A stretch of DNA of 11,342 bases. Origin: Proteobacteria bacterium UBA1847 (GTDB lineage: Bacteria; Pseudomonadota; Gammaproteobacteria; Steroidobacterales; Woeseiaceae). A program made the translations under genes and the position numbers. Each line of letters begins with the position of its first letter. Within the stretch, counting starts at the first letter, position 1. Shown piece by piece: positions 6,840 to 11,342 of the stretch. The stretch spans positions 1 to 11,342 of the forward strand of contig DDIP01000143.1 of the NCBI GenBank assembly GCA_002338605.1. The letters are read 5' to 3'. The notes under the pieces were generated by a model. It worked only from the letters and a program-made list of their open reading frames with translations. It had not been told where the DNA came from and ran no database searches.

Positions 6840-7871
6840 GTGAGTGCTCTGACCGAACTTTTCAAGACTGCAGCAGAGGAACCACAGGACAACGACAAGT
6901 TGGTCGACCTGTTTCGCAACCGTGCGGAACTGAAAAAAGAGTTTGCTGCGCTTCGCAACGAAAAATACCAGCTCCAGGATCGTATCAAGCAGCAACAGGG
7001 TGCGACCGCTCGTGTGCAACAAAAAATGGATCATCTTGAGAGCCTGTTGCTGGACCGCGAATGGGTACACAATGTTGTGGCGTTCTACCAGCTACGTCGC
7101 CTGGCGGCTCACTGCAATGTCAAATTGGCGCGTTTTGCCGAAGAATTGAAACAGCAGCGGGAGCAGCGCATTCACAGCAAGGCTCTGGATCAATGGAATG
7201 CAGAACGTGCTGAGCGTGCCGGTCGTGTACAGGCGGAAATCGACAACAACCGTGCCCAGGTACAGCGACTCGAAGACCGGCTGCAGTCCGACCGACATCG
7301 GCTGACGACCATGAACGGTTTGACGCGCATGCTGAAAGGCAAAGAGCTTCGGCAGGGAATCGAGGCCATAGAAGCGCAAATTCTTGCCGGCCAAAACACG
7401 GAACAAGAGTTGCTGCATGAGTTGGAGAATCTGCAAAACCTGAACCCGCCGGAACACCAGGGTCTCGACATTGCGACGAAGCGTTCGATCAACTTCATGA
7501 TCCTGTCATATGCGCAGCAGCTCTACCTGGCTTTTCTCGAGGATAATCTCGTTACGATGGCGAAGGAAGCCAGTGAGAAGAGCGTCGGCGCCATAAATTA
7601 TGGGACGAAATACGAGTGTGATGAAATCATAAGCTTGATCGAGAAACGCTGGGATTCACTGGAGAGTGTCACGGAACACGCTGAAGCCCTGCAGAAACGT
7701 GCCAAGCTGATCGCGAAACACGCTGTGTTTCGCCATGACGATGATGTCATCCCGGCTGCCGGGTCAGTTGCGACGGTCTATTCAATCGATGCAAATGGGG
7801 TCGTCAAGGAAAGAGACGCCAATCTGCTTGGCGACAATTACTTTGCAATTTCGAAGGTATTGAGTCGCTAG
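6840..7871 (+). CDS. Uncharacterised coiled-coil protein
   Basis: I do not recognise this 343-residue protein. It starts at GTG 6840; an in-frame TAA at 6825-6827 rules out any earlier start, and the Shine-Dalgarno (AAAGCGAG) is weak. There is no signal peptide or transmembrane segment, so it is probably cytoplasmic. Residues about 25-72 and 95-205 are rich in charged residues and Gln with heptad-like spacing, typical of long coiled coils. Between them lies REWVHNVVAFYQLRRLAAHCNVKLARF (73-99), which looks globular. The C-terminal part (210-343) is less charged and probably folded: SINFMILSYAQQLYLAFLEDNL (216-237), ASEKSVGAINYGTKYECDEIISLIEKRWDSL (244-274), and a beta-like end with DDDVIPAAGSVATVYSIDANGVV. 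Codon use resembles its neighbours. It converges on the exported-protein gene with 3 bp between the stop codons. It could be a structural or scaffold protein; no enzyme motif is visible. Confidence 0.85.
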   Translation: MSALTELFKTAAEEPQDNDKLVDLFRNRAELKKEFAALRNEKYQLQDRIKQQQGATARVQQKMDHLESLLLDREWVHNVVAFYQLRRLAAHCNVKLARFAEELKQQREQRIHSKALDQWNAERAERAGRVQAEIDNNRAQVQRLEDRLQSDRHRLTTMNGLTRMLKGKELRQGIEAIEAQILAGQNTEQELLHELENLQNLNPPEHQGLDIATKRSINFMILSYAQQLYLAFLEDNLVTMAKEASEKSVGAINYGTKYECDEIISLIEKRWDSLESVTEHAEALQKRAKLIAKHAVFRHDDDVIPAAGSVATVYSIDANGVVKERDANLLGDNYFAISKVLSR

Positions 7872-7874
7872 GCT

Positions 7875-8387
7875 TTAGATATCGCGACGGAACATCTGTT
7901 TTTTGAATCTCGACAGATCATCATCTGAAACACCAGGAAAACGGGTGGTCATCCCGGACGGCGTTTCCATTCTTGCGTCGTCTTCAGTTTTGTCTGCCTC
8001 GGATTCAGTACCAGCCATTGGGGGTGTAGCGATGGTTGTTTTGGCAAGGTCTATGACCGCTGTATTTTCGCTGGTCGTCTGATTGTCACGGAATGCCTCC
8101 CGGATTGCTGCTTCTGCCCGCGGTGCGAGTAGACTGGCCGGAGTCAGCGTCGCAGGAAGCCTGGCCGCAGTCGACTTGTCTGGCGCGACGTAGGCAACAT
8201 CGTGACTGACCGTTGCCGTGACCAGCTCGTCGGCCGAAACATCGAGCGACGGACGGGAATTCGGGCAGGGCAATGACGAAGTGGTGGACGCGAGCGCGGG
8301 CAGGGAAAACAGTGCAGCCGTCAGGAAGATCGCTGCGCTGGCAGCGAAGGGTTTGGAATGCTTCTGCGGATCATGCCGCTCGGCCAT
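7875..8387 (-). CDS. Small exported protein of unknown function
   Basis: 170 residues. The start is firm: ATG at 8385-8387 is preceded by AGGAGG with a 5-nt spacer. Residues 1-33 form a signal peptide (basic start, hydrophobic core AIFLTAALFSLPALA) with a likely cleavage at ALA/ST. No lipobox is seen; the single mature cysteine is Cys41. The mature part is low in complexity, rich in Ala, Thr, Ser and Asp, and probably largely disordered. The C-terminus changes character: TTRFPGVSDDDLSRFKKQMFRRDI (147-170) combines an acidic patch with an amphipathic basic helix and looks like the only constrained segment. I do not recognise the family. The gene lies 63 bp downstream of prc on the same strand, so the product should share the periplasm with that protease. 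A perfect palindrome covers its probable promoter. Confidence 0.8.
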   Translation of the reverse strand: MAERHDPQKHSKPFAASAAIFLTAALFSLPALASTTSSLPCPNSRPSLDVSADELVTATVSHDVAYVAPDKSTAARLPATLTPASLLAPRAEAAIREAFRDNQTTSENTAVIDLAKTTIATPPMAGTESEADKTEDDARMETPSGMTTRFPGVSDDDLSRFKKQMFRRDI

Positions 8388-8392
8388 CGGCC

Positions 8393-8398
8393 CCTCCT
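8393..8398 (-). promoter_or_regulatory. Strong ribosome binding site of the small exported protein
   Basis: On the minus strand this is AGGAGG, a perfect Shine-Dalgarno core, 5 nt before the ATG at 8387. It is the strongest match to the consensus among the genes of this window and confirms that this short hypothetical gene is translated. Confidence 0.8.
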
Positions 8399-8401
8399 GA
8401 A

Positions 8402-8425
8402 GGTGTTATAGTCGAGTATAACACC
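8402..8425 (-). repeat. Perfect 9-bp inverted repeat over the likely promoter of the exported protein
   Basis: GGTGTTATA (8402-8410) and TATAACACC (8417-8425) are exact reverse complements separated by GTCGAG. On the minus strand the downstream arm contains TATAAC (8405-8410), a 5-of-6 match to a -10 box, which would start transcription near the Shine-Dalgarno at 8393-8398. No good -35 is found 16-18 bp upstream, which could mean an activator is needed. The repeat may be an operator for a dimeric regulator. It could also form a hairpin at the 3' end of the prc mRNA, but no T-tract follows, so a standard intrinsic terminator is unlikely. Confidence 0.5.
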
Positions 8426-8450
8426 ACGAATTCAACGCGCAAGTCCTCCG

Positions 8451-10598
8451 TCAGGGCAGTACTTGCGCCGTTTGTGCCGGTGTTTTGTCGACTTGTCGCA
8501 TGGCCGCCATGTCAGTGACGATCTTGGCGGCCTGGTCCAGCTGAACGTCGATGAAGTCGTCCTCGTCGAGATCGTCGAGGCTCTCCAGTGGCTCCATTCC
8601 GAGCGCCATCCGGCGTTCGTTTTCCCGCTCCAACGCGTCAGCGAGCTCCTTTTCACGGGTCTGACGTCGAGTCTCGATATTGAGAGAGACAGTCTTCTGA
8701 TCGCGAATTCGTTTGCCCGCCTCAATCCGGTCCATCTGATACTGGTAGTTAGGATCGTCTTTTGAGCGTTCGACGTAGTTACTCGTCAAATACTGAATCG
8801 TGCTATCGAGCGGCGAGCCGGCGCTGAAGCGAGTTGATTGAACGGTGTCCCACGGCAACGCATTTTCGCGGGCGCTTTCACCGACCAGTTCGACATCTAT
8901 ATTGGACGGCAAGGTAATATCGGGCAAGACACCGCGGTGCTGTGTGCTTTCACCGGTGACGCGATAGTACTTGCCGATGGTCAATGTCAGTTGGCCGAAT
9001 CCCTTGTCATCATCGCGTCGGAAGTACTGATCAAGGGAATAAAGATTCTGCACCGTTCCCTTGCCGAATGTCTGTTGGCCGATAATAACCCCGCGCGCGT
9101 AGTCCTGGATTGCGCCTGCAAAAATCTCCGAAGCCGATGCGCTGAAGCGGTCAACCAGTACAGCAAGCGGTCCGTTGTAGGCGACGCGCGCGACGGGATC
9201 CGGATCGTCCAGTCGCTGCGGCGGGCTGCGCTTCACATCGATCGAATTCCTGAGCTGTACAATCGGACCATTGTCGATGAACAATCCGGATAGAGCCGTG
9301 GCCTCGGTCAGGTGTCCACCGCCGTTGCCACGCATATCGATAACCAGGCCATCAATGCCCTGGTCTTCGAGTTCGCCAATAAGGCGCTTCACATCTCGGG
9401 TAACACTGGTGTAGTCGGCATCACCGTTCGTCAACGCACGGTAGTCGCGGTAGAAGCCGGGTACTTCAATAACTCCGATTGACCATTCACGGCCTTCACG
9501 TGGAACTTTGATGATGTCACTCTTGGCCGCCTGTTCTTCAAGTTTCACCGCGCCGCGGGTCAGCGTGACAATCTCTTTCGGCGTGCCCGGGATGGAATTC
9601 GCGGGAATGATTTGCAGGCGTACGACGGTCTCTTTCGGACCGCGGATCAGGTCGACCACATCGACCAGCCGCCATCCGATTACGTCAACGAATTCCCCTT
9701 CGAGCCCCTGTGATACTGCTGTAATACGATCGTCACGTTTCAGCTGACCATCAAAATCTGCCGGGCCGCCGCGGATAATATTCACGATTCGAACGTAGTC
9801 GTCTTCTGTTTGCAGTGTTGCGCCGATTCCAACGTAGGAAAGGCTCATCGCAATGCGGTATTCATCCGCGTTGCGAGGCGACAGGTAGCTTGAGTGCGGG
9901 TCGACAGCGTGTGCAAAGGTGTTCATGAACCGTTCGAACACGTCGTCGTTATTAACCTGGTCGAGACGCTTGAGGAACCCCGTATAACGTTTGCCAAGCA
10001 CTTCCTGTATTTTCTCCCACGGCTCATCCTCAAGGGCCATTGACAGTGCATCGTTGACGACACGTTGCTTCCAGATGGCATCCAGCGCTGCAGTATTTTC
10101 GGCCCACGGCTCCTCGCTACGGTCAAACTGGTAGTCGGCATCGGAGTTGTAGTCCGGCTCTGACTCAAGTTGCGTGAGGGCAAAATTCAGTCGTTCGCGA
10201 ACCCGGGTCTGATAGACCTCAAATATTTCGTAGACCGGATCCAGAGGCTTGCTTTTCACGATATCGTCCAGCTGGTATCGGTAACGCTCGAAATATTCGA
10301 TATCGCTGGCCAGTAAATACATTCGATTGCGATCGAGATTTTCGATGTAGAAATCGAGGACTTTCGACGACAGTTCGTCGTTGACAGCCACATGGTTGTA
10401 GTGCGATTTCTGTATAAATTGCGCGACCAGCTCGGCAATGTTTTCATGCCGCTGTTCGGCGAAGAGAAACTGGGTTTCCGCCGCAGCCGACACCTCGCCA
10501 GGCGTATTGCTCAAAGCGGGCAGGGACAGGAGCGCCAGCAGCGCGATGGCGAGTCCACGTGTACGGCGATGTTCAGATACGGTCAAAGGTTTCTCCAC
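8451..10598 (-). CDS. prc: Tail-specific periplasmic protease Prc (C-terminal processing peptidase, family S41)
   Basis: Periplasmic serine protease that cleaves proteins from nonpolar C-termini; in E. coli it processes FtsI and, with NlpI, degrades the murein hydrolase MepS. The 715-residue precursor is slightly longer than E. coli Prc (682). It has a signal peptide (hydrophobic core 15-30), an N-terminal helical domain (about 40-235), a PDZ domain (about 250-345, with YVGIGATLQ and RGGPADFDGQLKRDDRI), and the S41 domain. In the S41 domain are DMRGNGGG (421-428), the nucleophile Ser488 in DRFSASASEIFAGAIQDY, and Lys513 in TFGKGTVQ; the 25-residue Ser-Lys spacing equals that of E. coli. Asp499 matches the third reported residue. 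A charged C-terminal domain (about 600-690) follows. Start: GTG 10598 lacks a Shine-Dalgarno, while TTG at 10584-10586 has GGAG 6 nt upstream; both keep the signal peptide. NlpI is not present in the window. Confidence 0.95.
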   Translation of the reverse strand: MEKPLTVSEHRRTRGLAIALLALLSLPALSNTPGEVSAAAETQFLFAEQRHENIAELVAQFIQKSHYNHVAVNDELSSKVLDFYIENLDRNRMYLLASDIEYFERYRYQLDDIVKSKPLDPVYEIFEVYQTRVRERLNFALTQLESEPDYNSDADYQFDRSEEPWAENTAALDAIWKQRVVNDALSMALEDEPWEKIQEVLGKRYTGFLKRLDQVNNDDVFERFMNTFAHAVDPHSSYLSPRNADEYRIAMSLSYVGIGATLQTEDDYVRIVNIIRGGPADFDGQLKRDDRITAVSQGLEGEFVDVIGWRLVDVVDLIRGPKETVVRLQIIPANSIPGTPKEIVTLTRGAVKLEEQAAKSDIIKVPREGREWSIGVIEVPGFYRDYRALTNGDADYTSVTRDVKRLIGELEDQGIDGLVIDMRGNGGGHLTEATALSGLFIDNGPIVQLRNSIDVKRSPPQRLDDPDPVARVAYNGPLAVLVDRFSASASEIFAGAIQDYARGVIIGQQTFGKGTVQNLYSLDQYFRRDDDKGFGQLTLTIGKYYRVTGESTQHRGVLPDITLPSNIDVELVGESARENALPWDTVQSTRFSAGSPLDSTIQYLTSNYVERSKDDPNYQYQMDRIEAGKRIRDQKTVSLNIETRRQTREKELADALERENERRMALGMEPLESLDDLDEDDFIDVQLDQAAKIVTDMAAMRQVDKTPAQTAQVLP

Positions 10599-10637
10599 AA
10601 GGTGTCTTAAGAGTTTTGAAGCTTCGGCAATTGAGCT

Positions 10638-10666
10638 AGGCTAAGTGCCCCGCGCCCCGCGATCAA
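10638..10666 (-). promoter_or_regulatory. Candidate promoter for prc
   Basis: On the minus strand TTGATC (10661-10666; 4 of 6 to the -35) is followed by exactly 17 bp and then TAGCCT (10638-10643; 3 of 6 to the -10). The expected start point is near 10631, about 33 bp before the GTG. The GC-rich spacer holds a tandem copy of CCCCGCG (plus strand 10648-10661). Spacing is ideal but the -10 is weak. The rest of the 130-bp divergent gap (10599-10728) shows no convincing promoter for the small membrane protein gene. Confidence 0.3.
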
Positions 10667-10728
10667 GGGCGTATTCGTCATATTCTCAGCATTCACTGGC
10701 AAAGTTTAGACCAATTCGGAAATAATTT

Positions 10729-11013
10729 ATGCGACCCATAGCCGCTGTCACCCTGATTGTGCTCGGTTCCTGTTTTGCCATCATGGTCAGTCTCACCGCG
10801 GTGATCACCATCGTGCTGGTGCTCGGCGACGAATACCCTCGGTTGCAACGCGAATTCGAGCCACTCCTTGAAAGCCTTGGCATCTTTGTTGGTATGACCC
10901 TTATATCGGCGGCGAGTTTCTACGGGCTGATAAAAAATCATCCACTGCGATTTCTGGCGCAGGGCGCAATGTGGCTTGGTCTTGTGTTGACCGGGTGGTT
11001 TTACTGGCCCTAG
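10729..11013 (+). CDS. Small three-helix membrane protein of unknown function
   Basis: 94 residues starting at ATG 10729, with a weak upstream CGGAAA as ribosome binding site about 8 nt away. Three hydrophobic segments suggest an inner-membrane protein. These are residues 4-33 (AAVTLIVLGSCFAIMVSLTAVITIVLVLG), about 49-68 (SLGIFVGMTLISAASFYGLI), and about 73-91 (LRFLAQGAMWLGLVLTGWFY). The acidic loop DEYPRLQREFEPLLE lies between the first and second segments. I do not recognise a family and assign no function. It is divergent from prc across 130 bp and ends 13 bp from the stop of the DUF1232 gene on the other strand. Length, hydrophobic profile and the clean fit between neighbours support a real gene; nothing more can be said from sequence alone. 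Confidence 0.75.
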   Translation: MRPIAAVTLIVLGSCFAIMVSLTAVITIVLVLGDEYPRLQREFEPLLESLGIFVGMTLISAASFYGLIKNHPLRFLAQGAMWLGLVLTGWFYWP

Positions 11014-11026
11014 TGGCCAAGATCCG

Positions 11027-11342
11027 TCAGCCTAACAGTGGTGCCCTAGACGATCGCTTCCGGCGTCGTCGCATGCGCTTTTGCAGCTCACTGCGGCGGC
11101 TGTCCAGCCAGCCCTCGCGGCTCGGCCGTGCACTTGTGCCCTGTGACTCTTTGAGCTTGTCCCGGTACGCGCAGAAGTCGTCGTAGGCCTCCACCTCGTG
11201 CTTCAATTCACGCACGACCAGCTCAATCATGATGGCGTCGTCGAGAAAGCCCAGGCCGGGAATGCTGTCGGGGATTAGATCCTCGGGTTCCGCAAAATAC
11301 GCCAGCGCATTGAGCACTCGAGTCGCTTCCTGGTGTGGCAGG
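11027..11342 (-). CDS. DUF1232 (YkvA-like) family protein, 5' end outside the window
   Basis: The frame is open to the right edge of the window (reading LPHQEATRVLNALAYF at the edge), so the N-terminus is missing. A GTG at 11315-11317 could initiate but falls inside the conserved helix, so the real start is probably beyond 11342. The visible core ALAYFAEPEDLIPDSIPGLGFLDDAIMIELVVRELKHEVEAYDDFCAYRDK is the DUF1232 signature (hydrophobic helix, then DLIPD-x-IP-x-LG-x-LDDA). The biochemical role of this family is not established, though it is often membrane-associated. The C-terminal 40 residues are unusually basic (RRSELQKRMRRRRKRSSRAPLLG), suggesting contact with nucleic acid or phospholipid; that is an inference. 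It converges on the small membrane protein gene. Confidence 0.85.
   Translation of the reverse strand, partial: LPHQEATRVLNALAYFAEPEDLIPDSIPGLGFLDDAIMIELVVRELKHEVEAYDDFCAYRDKLKESQGTSARPSREGWLDSRRSELQKRMRRRRKRSSRAPLLG

Noticed and set aside
8218..8518. Plus-strand short frames across the exported-protein gene and prc 3' end
   Set aside because: The minus-strand gene here has a perfect Shine-Dalgarno and a signal peptide; the plus-strand frames have neither.
8838..9293. 151-codon plus-strand frame
   Set aside because: It is antisense to the S41 catalytic domain of prc.
10648..10661. Tandem CCCCGCG repeat in the prc upstream gap
   Set aside because: Only two 7-bp units; too short to call a functional repeat, so it is mentioned only with the candidate promoter.
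1..11342. Mobile elements, prophage, CRISPR arrays, defence or biosynthetic clusters
   Set aside because: No transposase, integrase, terminal repeats, direct-repeat arrays or defence/biosynthetic domains were seen; the gene content is core metabolism, RNA processing and envelope functions.

Overview
The window reads as ordinary, densely packed chromosome from a gammaproteobacterium. The evidence is a set of recognisable housekeeping proteins whose closest textbook relatives are Escherichia coli proteins: RsgA, Orn, PpsA, PpsR, the YqiB and YgiM families, and Prc. It also has two gammaproteobacterial-style gene pairs, rsgA/orn and ppsA/ppsR, both divergent. Base composition looks moderately GC-rich throughout and no island of different composition stands out. 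I cannot assign a genus. No transposase, integrase, phage gene, CRISPR array, tRNA or rRNA was seen.

Layout, left to right. The end of a HIT-family protein (+, 1-65) meets rsgA (-, 69-971) tail to tail. rsgA diverges from orn (+, 1054-1632), which overlaps a DUF938 methyltransferase-like gene (+, from 1625). A hairpin-forming stretch precedes an exported SH3/coiled-coil/membrane-anchor protein of the YgiM type (+, 2289-2963). This converges on ppsA (-, 2986-5352), which starts at TTG behind a strong ribosome binding site and diverges from ppsR (+, 5399-6223) with only 46 bp between them. ppsR is followed by a DUF1249/YqiB-family gene (+, 6256-6711), then a 128-bp gap rich in inverted repeats, then an unrecognised coiled-coil protein (+, 6840-7871). 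That protein converges on a small unrecognised exported protein (-, 7875-8387), which lies downstream of the periplasmic protease gene prc (-, 8451-10598). The last genes are a small membrane protein (+, 10729-11013) and, convergent with it, a DUF1232/YkvA-family gene cut by the window edge (-, 11027-11342).

Functionally, the best supported partnership is PpsA with PpsR. PpsA makes phosphoenolpyruvate from pyruvate, and PpsR is the kinase/pyrophosphorylase that switches PpsA off and on through the threonine two residues before its catalytic histidine. RsgA (30S ribosome maturation) and Orn (final degradation of short RNAs) are a conserved RNA-metabolism neighbourhood.

I found no convincing undescribed multi-gene system. 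The items most worth a second look are the unrecognised coiled-coil protein with its structured leader, the exported protein beside Prc with a perfect palindrome over its likely promoter, the very tight ppsA/ppsR divergence with an unusual start codon, and possible leaderless transcripts.
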